A DNA stretch of 11,767 nucleotides from Bacteroidales bacterium (GCA_012838875.1 DUOL01000244.1:1-11767); one strand, 5' to 3'; counted from the stretch's first letter, positions 1-6,388 are shown. Numbers and translations are program-made. Notes: generated from the sequence alone by a model not told the origin.

Positions 1-2
1 AG

Positions 3-134
3 CCTATTTTCTCAAAATTTCCCGTTCTAGCTACGATAAAGGACGAATTATATAGACTTGGTGCAGATTATGTTTCATTAACCGGTAGCGGTTCAGCAAT
101 TTATGCTATCGGCGACCAAAGATATGAACTTTAA
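3..134 (+). CDS. ispE: 4-diphosphocytidyl-2-C-methyl-D-erythritol kinase, C-terminal fragment
   Basis: The reading frame is open from the left edge to a TAA at 132-134 and encodes the last 43 residues of a protein. IspE is the GHMP-family kinase that phosphorylates CDP-methylerythritol with ATP in the cytosolic MEP isoprenoid pathway. The visible part ends with the family's glycine-rich C-terminal motif, LTGSGSAIYAI, preceded by a helix with IKDELYRLGADYV, the usual spacing for IspE. The start lies outside the window, so the gene is cut by the window edge and not shown to be broken. Other GHMP kinases share a GSGS-like motif, but the short tail after it fits IspE best. The next gene, ybeY, is 57 bp downstream with its own -7 promoter box. 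Confidence 0.72.
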   Translation, partial: PIFSKFPVLATIKDELYRLGADYVSLTGSGSAIYAIGDQRYEL

Positions 135-160
135 AATTTCTATATTCCATCTCTTTTCCG

Positions 161-168
161 TATTTTTG
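161..168 (+). promoter_or_regulatory. Bacteroidota-type -7 box upstream of ybeY
   Basis: TATTTTTG is a perfect match to the TAnnTTTG -7 element used by the Bacteroidota primary sigma factor. It ends 23 bp before the ybeY ATG at 192, giving a short predicted leader of roughly 18-20 nt. No clear TTTG -33 box is visible at the expected distance upstream, so the call rests on the -7 element and its position. Confidence 0.55.
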
Positions 169-191
169 CAAATCAATATTGGAATCTAAAG

Positions 192-629
192 ATGATAAAT
201 TTTACTTTTTTGAAAAAAATAACGGTTTCTCCAAGGAAACGATACAAGGATTGGGTTTCTGAAATCATAAACACAAAAGGGTATAAAATCGGAAACATAC
301 ACTATATTTTTGTTGATGACGACTATCTTTTAGATTTAAACCAAAAATATCTTAATCATGATTGGTACACTGACATTATCACCTTTGATTACAGCGAAGG
401 AGATACTTTAAGCGGTGACATATTTATCAGTGTAGATAGAGTAACGGAAAATGCAAAAGAGTATAAAGTTAAGAAGGAAGAAGAGTTATTACGAGTTATG
501 GCGCACGGCATTTTGCATTTATGTGGATTAAATGATGAAAGCGAAGAAGAAAAGTTGGAAATGAAGAAGAACGAGGATCGTGCCATCGAACGTTTTATCA
601 ATTTCAAAAAGATAACTAAAAGAAAATAA
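192..629 (+). CDS. ybeY: Endoribonuclease YbeY (rRNA maturation)
   Basis: 145 aa, normal length for YbeY, a cytosolic zinc-dependent endoribonuclease involved in 16S rRNA 3'-end maturation and 70S ribosome quality control. The family metal site is visible as HGILHLCGLND (residues 105-115): His105 and His109 are present, but the usual third histidine (HGxLHLxGYDH) is replaced by an ND pair, so Asp115 is the likely third ligand. I recall this Asp variant from other Bacteroidota YbeY proteins, so it need not mean loss of function. The upstream TDIITFDY...GDIFIS block (60-80) matches the family's TDVLSF/GDI region. The ATG at 192 is well placed after the -7 box at 161-168. mnmG starts 29 bp after the stop and may be cotranscribed. 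Confidence 0.9.
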   Translation: MINFTFLKKITVSPRKRYKDWVSEIINTKGYKIGNIHYIFVDDDYLLDLNQKYLNHDWYTDIITFDYSEGDTLSGDIFISVDRVTENAKEYKVKKEEELLRVMAHGILHLCGLNDESEEEKLEMKKNEDRAIERFINFKKITKRK

Positions 630-643
630 GAGAATTACGGATT

Positions 644-659
644 TGTTTCACGTGGAATA
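644..659. promoter_or_regulatory. parS-like centromere site overlapping the mnmG start
   Basis: TGTTTCACGTGGAATA matches the ParB-binding consensus TGTTTCACGTGAAACA at 14 of 16 positions. It keeps the invariant core CACGTG and is an imperfect palindrome centred between 651 and 652. The last base is the A of the mnmG ATG. ParB/Spo0J sites are generally clustered near replication origins, and mnmG (gidA) is a classical neighbour of parAB in many bacteria; no parA or parB gene is in this window. A chance match of this quality in AT-rich DNA is unlikely, but binding is inferred. Confidence 0.6.
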
Positions 660-2548
660 TGGATAAAAAATATGATATAATTGTTGTTGGTGCAGGACAC
701 GCCGGTTGTGAAGCCGCCGTTGCCGCTGCCAAGATGGGCTCTAAAACATTATTGATTTCAATGAATCTTTATTTGGTCGCTCAAATGTCGTGCAATCCTG
801 CCATGGGTGGTATTGCGAAGGGACAAATAATTCGTGAAATTGACGCTCTCGGCGGTCAGACGGGTATCGTTACCGACAATACAATGATTCAGTTCCGCAT
901 GCTCAACAGGTCGAAAGGTCCAGCTATGTGGAGCCCCCGCGCACAATGTGATAAACAAGCCTTCTCTCTATTTTGGAAAAAGCTATTGGAAGAACAAGAA
1001 AATCTATACCTGCGACAAGCAACGGTTAATGAACTTATATTAGAGGGACGATCCGTCATAGGAGTAAAAACTTTAGAAGGTGAAACTTTTTACGGAAAGA
1101 AAATTATACTAACCAACGGCACTTTTCTCAATGGCAAAATACATATTGGCGAAATAAATTTTTCAGGGGGCAGACTTGGCGAGTCGGCTTCGTTTGGACT
1201 TTCCGAACAACTGAAAAATTGTGGTATAACCACCCGAAAACTCAAAACCGGAACCCCCGTGAGAATTGATGGGCGAACGATAGATTTTACTAAACTTATC
1301 GAACAAAAGGGAGATGATAATCCAACGCGGTTTTCATTCACGCAAACTCCAAAGCTTCAAAATCAACTTAGTTGCTGGATAAGCTATACCAACGAAACGG
1401 TACACAACATCTTGAGAACCGGTTTTGATGCCTCTCCCCTATTTCAAGGCAGAATAAAAGGCGTTGGTCCTCGTTATTGTCCCTCAATAGAAGACAAAAT
1501 CGAACGATTTTCCGACAGAAGTCGTCATCAACTTTTCCTCGAACCCGAAGGAAAAAATACTTATGAATACTATTTAAACGGCTTCTCTTCGTCACTACCC
1601 GAAGAGATACAATTGAAAGCTCTAAAATATATACCGGGACTGGAAAATGCCGTGGTAATTAAACCCGGTTATGCTATCGAATATGATTATTTTGACCCGA
1701 CTCAACTCCATTTTTCTTTAGAATCTAAAATTCTCGCAAATCTCTATCTTGCCGGTCAAGTAAATGGGACTACCGGCTACGAAGAAGCGGGCGGACAAGG
1801 ACTAATTGCCGGAATAAACGCTTCCCTCGCCATTAAAAACCAAGAACCGCTGGTTCTTAAAAGAACGGAAGCCTACATCGGCGTCTTGATTGATGATTTA
1901 GTTACAAAGGGCGTAGAAGATCCTTACCGAATGTTTACTTCACGCGCTGAGTATAGAATCCTACTTCGTCAAGATAACGCCGACAAACGACTAACGCCCA
2001 TCGGCTATAAGTACGGATTAATCGATGATAAACGAATGGAAAAGATGAATGAAAAGTATCAAAGACAAGAAAATTTGATACAATTTATAAAAAGTGCTAA
2101 AATTGATCCTAAGAAAATCAACTCATTCTTAGTTGAAGCCGGCACATCCACTCTCTCCCAAAAAACGACTTTACAAAATATTCTGCTTCGCCCGCAAATT
2201 TCAATTTGGAATTTAATAGAACATGATTCTTCATTAAATGAATATGCTAAAAACCAAAATATTAATAATGAAGAGCTCGAAAATGTAGAAATTGCAATTA
2301 AATATGAGCACTATATCCAAAGAGAAGAAGAGTTAGCAAAAAAAATGATGCACTTAGATACCGTTAAAATTCCTTCGCAGATAGATTATCATAAATTTCC
2401 GTCTCTTTCAATTGAGTCGCGAGAAAAATTATCAAGAGTGAGACCGACAAATTTGGGACAAGCATCGCGAATCAGTGGAGTAACTCCTTCTGATATTGTT
2501 ACGCTGATGGTTTTCTTAAATAATCAAAACTCCGGAAAAAATAACTAA
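659..2548 (+). CDS. mnmG: tRNA uridine-5-carboxymethylaminomethyl modification enzyme MnmG (GidA)
   Basis: 629 aa, the same length as the E. coli protein. With MnmE, MnmG forms the FAD-dependent complex that installs the cmnm5 group on U34 of certain tRNAs. The N-terminal Rossmann FAD motif is GAGHAGCEAA (11-20). The two catalytic-region cysteines are present: Cys45 in MSCNPAMGG and Cys274 in GPRYCPSIEDK. The family signatures GYEEAGGQGLIAGINAS and DPYRMFTSRAEYRILLRQDN are intact, and the C-terminal helical domain that contacts MnmE is full length (SRVRPTNLGQASRISG). The ATG follows the parS-like palindrome directly, with no separate Shine-Dalgarno, so ParB occupancy could affect expression (inference). 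No mnmE lies in the window. Codon use resembles its neighbours. Confidence 0.97.
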   Translation: MDKKYDIIVVGAGHAGCEAAVAAAKMGSKTLLISMNLYLVAQMSCNPAMGGIAKGQIIREIDALGGQTGIVTDNTMIQFRMLNRSKGPAMWSPRAQCDKQAFSLFWKKLLEEQENLYLRQATVNELILEGRSVIGVKTLEGETFYGKKIILTNGTFLNGKIHIGEINFSGGRLGESASFGLSEQLKNCGITTRKLKTGTPVRIDGRTIDFTKLIEQKGDDNPTRFSFTQTPKLQNQLSCWISYTNETVHNILRTGFDASPLFQGRIKGVGPRYCPSIEDKIERFSDRSRHQLFLEPEGKNTYEYYLNGFSSSLPEEIQLKALKYIPGLENAVVIKPGYAIEYDYFDPTQLHFSLESKILANLYLAGQVNGTTGYEEAGGQGLIAGINASLAIKNQEPLVLKRTEAYIGVLIDDLVTKGVEDPYRMFTSRAEYRILLRQDNADKRLTPIGYKYGLIDDKRMEKMNEKYQRQENLIQFIKSAKIDPKKINSFLVEAGTSTLSQKTTLQNILLRPQISIWNLIEHDSSLNEYAKNQNINNEELENVEIAIKYEHYIQREEELAKKMMHLDTVKIPSQIDYHKFPSLSIESREKLSRVRPTNLGQASRISGVTPSDIVTLMVFLNNQNSGKNN

Positions 2549-2708
2549 AATTAATCGTATAAAAGATTGATTATCAAATGATTAAAAATAATACTGATTT
2601 TAAGTATAGAAACATAAAAATTTGAAATATTTATTTACTTTTATAAAAAAACGTCTTAAAACGTCTGTTTTAATAATCAAGTCTGATAATCAATGAATTA
2701 ATGATTAG
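2549..2708. other. AT-rich convergent gap between mnmG and tRNA-Arg
   Basis: No gene is seen. The stretch contains a pair of 10-bp inverted repeats, TTGATTATCA at 2567-2576 and TGATAATCAA at 2684-2693. Between them is a small AT-rich hairpin, AAAAC-GTCT-GTTTT (2658-2671), next to a duplicated AAAACGTCT. As it lies between the 3' ends of mnmG (+) and the tRNA (-), it may hold weak terminators for either, but no strong GC stem plus T-tract is present. Confidence 0.3.
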
Positions 2709-2780
2709 TAGCTCCGCCGGGAATCGAACCCGAATTTAAAGTTTAGGAAACTTTCGTTCTATCCATTGAACTACAGAGCC
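2709..2780 (-). tRNA. tRNA-Arg (anticodon CCU)
   Basis: Read on the minus strand, this 72-nt segment folds as a complete cloverleaf. The acceptor arm GGCTCTG pairs with CGGAGCT (one G.U at position 1-72), the discriminator is A, and the CCA tail is not encoded. The D arm is GTTC/GAAC. The anticodon stem AAAGT/ACTTT encloses the loop TTCCTAA, with anticodon CCT at plus-strand positions 2747-2745, which decodes AGG arginine codons. The T arm contains the canonical TTCGAAT loop between TCGGG and CCCGG. It has its own upstream -7 box (2795-2802). Confidence 0.95.
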
Positions 2781-2794
2781 AAAATATTTTTTTG

Positions 2795-2802
2795 CAAAAT
2801 TA
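2795..2802 (-). promoter_or_regulatory. -7 box of the tRNA-Arg gene
   Basis: On the minus strand this reads TAATTTTG, matching TAnnTTTG, and ends 14 bp before the tRNA 5' end at 2780. That spacing suits a short leader trimmed by RNase P. A -33 element is not obvious. Confidence 0.5.
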
Positions 2803-2909
2803 CACTTTTTTAAAAACTAAATTGTGCAATAAATATAAACTATTTTTTCTTCATAAAAATATAAAATCAAGTTTCTGTTAATTACAGTATTTAGAATTGA
2901 AATATTGCA

Positions 2910-2917
2910 TATTTTTG
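2910..2917 (+). promoter_or_regulatory. -7 box of the dehydrogenase gene
   Basis: TATTTTTG, followed by CAC, is a perfect TAnnTTTG element 35 bp before the ATG at 2953. The predicted leader of about 30 nt is almost entirely A and T (a palindromic AATTTTAAAATT-like run) and has no Shine-Dalgarno sequence, as is common in this phylum. Confidence 0.55.
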
Positions 2918-2952
2918 CACTAATCATTTTTCAAATTTAAAATTTTAAAATT

Positions 2953-4146
2953 ATGTCAAAAAGAACTATCGTAGCAATGCCTGGTGATGGCATAGGTAAA
3001 ATCGTATTAGAAGAGTGTATACGCCTATTGGATGCTGCCGGATTTGAAGCCGACTATGTGAATGGCGACATCGGTTGGGATTTCTGGTGCAAAGAGGGTA
3101 ATCCTCTTCCAGCCCGCACAATTGAACTCTTAGAAAAGCATAAAATTGGTCTATTCGGTGCGATAACTTCTAAACCGAAAGATAAAGCCGAAGCCGAATT
3201 AGCTCCCGAACTTCGAAACAAAGGGCTTGTTTATTTTAGTCCTATCGTTACAATGAGACAAAGATTTAAAATGGACATTTGCATGCGCCCGTGCAAAGCA
3301 TTCAAGGGAAATCCTCTTAATTTTATTAGACGTACAGCTGACGGCGGTTTTGAGGAACCTCTTGTAGATACTATGGTATTTCGTCAAAATACCGAAGGGC
3401 TATACGGTGGCGTAGAATGGAGTAACGCTCCCGATATCGTTTGGGACGCAATGATGACACATAAGAATTTTGAGAAAAACTTTAGCGGTCATCCAAGAAA
3501 TGAAGTATTTATCTCTACCCGTATTCTCACTAAAAAATATAGTGAACGTATCTTAAGAGCTGCCTTTGACTATGCGAAAGAGAGAAATTTAAAAGGCATC
3601 ACTGTTTGCGAAAAACCTAATGTGATACGCGAAACTTCCGGCATGATTCTCAAATTAGCACAAGACATCGCTAAAAAGGATTATCCTGAAATATCGGTTT
3701 GGGATACGAATATTGATGCACAGATGATGTGGTTGACAAAAAATCCTGAAGATTATAACGTAGTTGTTTCCACTAATATGTTCGGTGATATTTTATCGGA
3801 CGGATTTGCAGGATTGGTTGGAGGATTAGGTTTTGCAAGTTCCGCACAATTTGGAGAAAGCGGTGTTGCCGTTTTTGAACCTACGCACGGGTCGGCGCCT
3901 AAATATGCCGATTACGAAATTCCTATCGTTAATCCAATTGCGATGTTCCTCTCCGCCTGTATGATGTTAGACTATATCGGCGAAAAAGAACTATCGCAAA
4001 AAATTCAAAACGCAATTGCAACGGTAATAAAAGAAGGAAAAGTACGCACGTATGATATGATGAAACTTCGTGGTTCTCAAGATGTTATACATAAAGGCGC
4101 TGCTTCTACGAAACAAATGACAGACGCAGTAATTGCAAAATTATAA
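2953..4146 (+). CDS. Isocitrate/isopropylmalate dehydrogenase family protein, probably isocitrate dehydrogenase
   Basis: 397 aa beta-decarboxylating dehydrogenase. It carries the family's substrate and metal residues by motif alignment: Arg102 (MRQRF), Arg112 (MRP), Arg144 (VFRQNTEGLYGG), Tyr151, Lys221 (CEKPN), Asp255, Asp279 and Asp283 (NMFGDILSDGFAGLVGG). The NTEGLYGG box resembles isocitrate rather than isopropylmalate enzymes. In the coenzyme region, HGSAPKY (312-318) has Lys-Tyr where E. coli NADP-dependent Icd has Lys344-Tyr345 and NAD enzymes have Asp-Ile; Tyr367 and Lys371 occupy the Tyr391/Arg395 positions. This suggests NADP preference (inference). Oddly, the position of E. coli Asn115, an isocitrate and nicotinamide contact, appears to be Ile98, although Ser96 is kept. 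The gene is monocistronic, with a hairpin and the GC-rich repeat after it. Substrate and cofactor remain unproven; homoisocitrate- or isopropylmalate-type activity is possible. Confidence 0.85.
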   Translation: MSKRTIVAMPGDGIGKIVLEECIRLLDAAGFEADYVNGDIGWDFWCKEGNPLPARTIELLEKHKIGLFGAITSKPKDKAEAELAPELRNKGLVYFSPIVTMRQRFKMDICMRPCKAFKGNPLNFIRRTADGGFEEPLVDTMVFRQNTEGLYGGVEWSNAPDIVWDAMMTHKNFEKNFSGHPRNEVFISTRILTKKYSERILRAAFDYAKERNLKGITVCEKPNVIRETSGMILKLAQDIAKKDYPEISVWDTNIDAQMMWLTKNPEDYNVVVSTNMFGDILSDGFAGLVGGLGFASSAQFGESGVAVFEPTHGSAPKYADYEIPIVNPIAMFLSACMMLDYIGEKELSQKIQNAIATVIKEGKVRTYDMMKLRGSQDVIHKGAASTKQMTDAVIAKL

Positions 4147-4160
4147 AATAATCTTCCTAG

Positions 4161-4201
4161 CATACACCACTATCAACTTACATAATATAGTGTTCTGTAT
4201 G
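4161..4201. terminator. Hairpin after the dehydrogenase gene, at the left edge of the repeat
   Basis: CATACA (4161-4166) pairs with TGTATG (4196-4201). After a small internal loop, CACTAT (4168-4173) pairs with ATAGTG (4187-4192) around an AT-rich loop. No T-tract follows, so it is at best a weak or non-classical terminator. Homology to the second repeat copy begins inside this hairpin, at CACTATCAA, and copy 2 lacks the right-hand ATAGTG arm, so the hairpin is not conserved between copies. Confidence 0.35.
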
Positions 4202-4378
4202 AGCAAGTTGGCTGCGTGAGGGCGCAGCCGAAAAGCCCGCAAGGGCGGAAGACGCTGGGGACGCGGCGGCAAAAAAGCGAGTTTATGAGCTCTTTTTGCC
4301 GCTTTGCGTCCCCACGTCTTGCGCCCGCGGACTTGCAGGCGAAGACCGACCCCGAGCGAAGCGAGGGGACACGCCCTA
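4168..4378 (+). repeat. GC-rich multi-hairpin repeat element, copy 1
   Basis: This roughly 210-bp island is strongly GC-rich in an otherwise AT-rich region and lies in the convergent gap between the dehydrogenase and the LutB-like gene. It is a chain of hairpins: GCTGCG/CGCAGC (4211-4228); GCCC-GCAA-GGGC with a GNRA-type loop (4235-4246); a long arm GGGGACGC/GCGTCCCC (4257-4313) with inner GGCAAAAA/TTTTTGCC; GTCTT/AAGAC plus CGCC/GGCG (4316-4346); and CCCC-GAGCGAAGCGA-GGGG (4350-4368). A second copy with the same order, starting at CACTATCAA, begins at 11630. A 60-codon open frame across it is judged spurious because its composition follows the hairpins. It could be a MITE- or REP-like mobile repeat or a structured RNA. 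No transposase, terminal inverted repeats or target-site duplication were found. The left edge is set by homology between the copies; the right edge by the return to AT-rich sequence. Confidence 0.75.
4257..4313. terminator. Long central hairpin of the repeat, possible bidirectional terminator
   Basis: The outer stem GGGGACGC pairs with GCGTCCCC, and the inner stem GGCAAAAA pairs with TTTTTGCC around a small apical hairpin GAGTT-TATG-AGCTC. On the plus strand the apical stem is followed by TTTTT, and on the minus strand by TTTTTT, as in bidirectional intrinsic terminators. It sits between two convergent genes, which makes that role plausible, but the larger repeat around it suggests more than termination. 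Confidence 0.4.
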
Positions 4379-4420
4379 ATAAAAAATCAAATTATTAAAA
4401 AAGGAAAAAGAATGATAACG

Positions 4421-5515
4421 CTATGATTCTCTTTTGTGATTTTCCTCCCACTGAATATTGAAAAAATCCTCTTGCTGAGAACGATAATAATCGTATAACT
4501 CCTTATTTTTTTTGAAATAACGATTTAGAAAGAAATAACGCTGCACTTTATTGTTTAACTTATTCATTCTATTACGTTTAGAAAATGCATTAGCGAAAAC
4601 CTTTTTGAAATTTCCTCTAATTTTAGTTTGTTCCAACTGTTTAATCATGATTTCGGTAAATGGTATATTTACCGGACAAACTACGTCACAATTGGCACAA
4701 AATGTTGTATTTTTAGTTATAATTTTAGCAATCTCTCCCCTATTCTTGTTTTTTAATGTTATCAAATCGACAGGAGAATATTGCCCGGTAACCTTAAAGA
4801 CAGGACAAACTTCCTTGCAACGACCGCAATCAATGCAATAGAGAGACTCTCTATACGAACTACTTTCTAAAATCGAAGAGACTCCATTATCATATAACAA
4901 AAGATAAATTTTTACCTGTTCGGTTCTATAATTGGGAGTTTCTGAACCAAAAACTTCATCTTCACAAATTTTAGCAAAAGGAGTTTGAATAATTTTAACA
5001 TCATTAGGCAGAAAAGTATGATTTTTGTAATAAGATTGTAAATATAAAATAGGTTCTAAATCTTGTTCACGAACAATTAATTTATTAATATCCAATAAGA
5101 TAGCAAGATTACTAACTTGATTCAAGGAATTATTAATTTCCCGATTTATAAAAACAATATCACCGGTTTCTACAACGGCAAAATCAGCTTTTGTTACCAA
5201 TAAATCGCTGTTTTCATACTTATTCACAAAATCGTGAAGTGGAATTTTCCTAATCTGTTGTGTTGAATTATTAAAAAATTCCGGAATTTCATCTAAATCG
5301 AAACAAACAGTTCTATAAGAATTTCTGTTACAGATAGATAATAAACATTCAGAAAGCTCAAAATCATCATTGACCCAACGTACATTAATTTGATTATCAT
5401 TTGCTTTTTTCTCAAAAGCCAATAGATGTCTCTCCATCTCTTCGATGTAGATTCTCCTAATAAAATTGGCTCTTTGTCGGAGGAGAGAAAAATTGATTAA
5501 GTTATCGTTGTTCAT
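4421..5515 (-). CDS. LutB-like protein: LUD domain plus ferredoxin-type Fe-S domain
   Basis: 364 aa, cytosolic. Residues of about 20-180 form a divergent LUD domain, recognisable from TKADFAVVETG (108-118) and the LLDINKLI strand. Residues 200-216 resemble the LutB linker (VKIYLLLYDNG). A ferredoxin-like region follows: a first cluster motif with Cys227, 230, 233 and 237 (CIDCGRCKEVCP), and a second with only three cysteines, 273, 276 and 280 (CANCDVVCP), as in LutB relatives I know. LutB works with LutA and LutC in L-lactate oxidation to pyruvate; neither partner is in the window. The protein is about 100 residues shorter than typical LutB (around 470 aa), and its C-terminal tail is rich in Lys, Tyr and Phe. 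It starts 8 bp after rpiB stops and is probably cotranscribed with it. The exact reaction is unknown. Confidence 0.75.
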   Translation of the reverse strand: MNNDNLINFSLLRQRANFIRRIYIEEMERHLLAFEKKANDNQINVRWVNDDFELSECLLSICNRNSYRTVCFDLDEIPEFFNNSTQQIRKIPLHDFVNKYENSDLLVTKADFAVVETGDIVFINREINNSLNQVSNLAILLDINKLIVREQDLEPILYLQSYYKNHTFLPNDVKIIQTPFAKICEDEVFGSETPNYRTEQVKIYLLLYDNGVSSILESSSYRESLYCIDCGRCKEVCPVFKVTGQYSPVDLITLKNKNRGEIAKIITKNTTFCANCDVVCPVNIPFTEIMIKQLEQTKIRGNFKKVFANAFSKRNRMNKLNNKVQRYFFLNRYFKKNKELYDYYRSQQEDFFNIQWEENHKRES

Positions 5516-5523
5516 ATTGATGA

Positions 5524-5955
5524 TTAATGATTGTAATTGATTTTTGTAACTCTTAAAGCATGTCTTCCTCCTTCAAAAGGAGTAGAAAAGAAACAATTTA
5601 TAATTTCGAAAGCCAAGTCGGAAGAGATGAATCTTGCCGGCAATACAAGGACGTTAGCATTGTTATGGCAACGTGCGAGGCGAGCAATTTCCACATTCCA
5701 TGACAACGCTGCACGCACATTGTTATGTTTATTCGCTGTCATGGCTACCCCATTTCCCGAACCGCATAATAAAATACCCCATTGTGCTTCGTCATTTTCT
5801 ATTTTTTTGGCTAATTTGTGCGCAAAATCGGGATAATCTACACTTTCGGAAGAGAATGTTCCTAAATCTTCAATCGTAAATTTACTTCTGAAATTATGAA
5901 TTATACTCTCTTTCAATTCATAACCCGCATGATCTGACGCAATTATAATTTTCAC
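5524..5955 (-). CDS. rpiB: Ribose-5-phosphate isomerase B
   Basis: 143 aa, full length for RpiB/LacAB-family sugar-phosphate isomerases. RpiB interconverts ribose 5-phosphate and ribulose 5-phosphate in the non-oxidative pentose phosphate pathway. Visible active-site features are Asp8-His9 (SDHAG), the catalytic base Cys64 in LLCGSGNG, His98 in RCHNNANVLVLPAR, and the phosphate-binding C-terminal segment FEGGRHALRV (128-137). LacA/LacB subunits are alternatives, but the DHAG and HNNANVL motifs and the lone gene fit RpiB. It is first in a minus-strand pair with the LutB-like gene 8 bp downstream; a -7 box lies 20 bp upstream. Confidence 0.95.
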   Translation of the reverse strand: MKIIIASDHAGYELKESIIHNFRSKFTIEDLGTFSSESVDYPDFAHKLAKKIENDEAQWGILLCGSGNGVAMTANKHNNVRAALSWNVEIARLARCHNNANVLVLPARFISSDLAFEIINCFFSTPFEGGRHALRVTKINYNH

Positions 5956-5974
5956 AGCTTTAACCTTTATATTG

Positions 5975-5982
5975 CAAAAATA
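5975..5982 (-). promoter_or_regulatory. -7 box of the rpiB operon
   Basis: On the minus strand this reads TATTTTTG followed by CAA, a perfect TAnnTTTG element, 20 bp upstream of the rpiB ATG (5955-5953). The predicted leader is about 15 nt. Confidence 0.55.
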
Positions 5983-6376
5983 GTAAAATTGTTCTTATTA
6001 ACATCGTTTGTTATTATTTAGTTTATAACTCTTAAAAACCGAGAATTTAGTGTGAATAACTTTTTGTATTTAAACTTATCAATAGTTTTCCCGATATTTT
6101 TCGTCTTTTCAACAACTTTTATTAACTAATTTTTTATGACAACTTGATAATATTTTTCAACATTTTGATTTTTTTCTCATTTTAGTATAAATTATTACTT
6201 CTTTAATTTTCAAACAATTATTACAAATAGATATGTTAGTAAGATGTTTATAACAAATCATAACTTAAAATCCAAATAAAAGTGAAAAAATTATTCAACA
6301 TATTAACATCAGTTATATTATTCTTATAATCTTTATAAATTTAAAAAAATAGAAAGAATAATTAGTAATTTTACCT
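5983..6376. other. Very AT-rich intergenic region with DnaA-box-like nonamers
   Basis: There is no gene in this roughly 390-bp stretch between the divergent rpiB and the secreted-protein gene. Sequences resembling the DnaA box TTATCCACA are scattered through it: TGTGAATAA at 6051-6059 (8/9 on the minus strand), TTATCAATA at 6076-6084 (7/9), TTTTCAACA at 6106-6114 and again at 6154-6162 (7/9 each), and TATTCAACA at 6292-6300 (6/9). The TCAACA core recurs three times. This could be an origin-like region or simply AT-rich promoter DNA; no dnaA or dnaN is nearby. Confidence 0.3.
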
Positions 6377-6384
6377 TACTTTTG
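6377..6384 (+). promoter_or_regulatory. -7 box directly before the 6389 gene
   Basis: TACTTTTG, a TAnnTTTG match followed by TACC, ends only 4 bp before the ATG at 6389. The predicted transcription start falls on or next to the A of the ATG, so the mRNA may be leaderless. No -33 box is evident. Confidence 0.5.
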
Positions 6385-6388
6385 TACC

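Noticed and set aside
192..629. YbeY as an inactive enzyme because the third His of the metal motif is missing
   Set aside because: An Asp is present at the position and, as far as I recall, the same variant occurs in other Bacteroidota YbeY proteins; the rest of the motif is intact.
2567..2693. Inverted 10-bp repeats flanking the mnmG-tRNA gap as an insertion element
   Set aside because: The repeats are short and AT-rich, enclose only about 107 bp without a gene, and have no target-site duplication; a chance match is likely.
4168..4378. CRISPR array
   Set aside because: There are no regularly spaced identical repeats; the palindromes differ from each other and no cas gene is present.
4216..4398. 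60-codon open frame across repeat copy 1 as a small protein
   Set aside because: Its residues come straight from the hairpin sequences, are biased to Arg, Lys, Pro and Ser, and the matching frame in copy 2 is disrupted and ends at a different place.
4551..4841. Plus-strand open frame of 96 codons with hydrophobic residues
   Set aside because: It lies wholly within the LutB-like gene on the other strand, whose Fe-S cysteine motifs show that the minus frame is the coding one.
5537..5836. Plus-strand open frame opposite rpiB
   Set aside because: rpiB is unmistakable on the minus strand (DHAG, CGSGNG, HNNANVL); the plus frame has no family signal.
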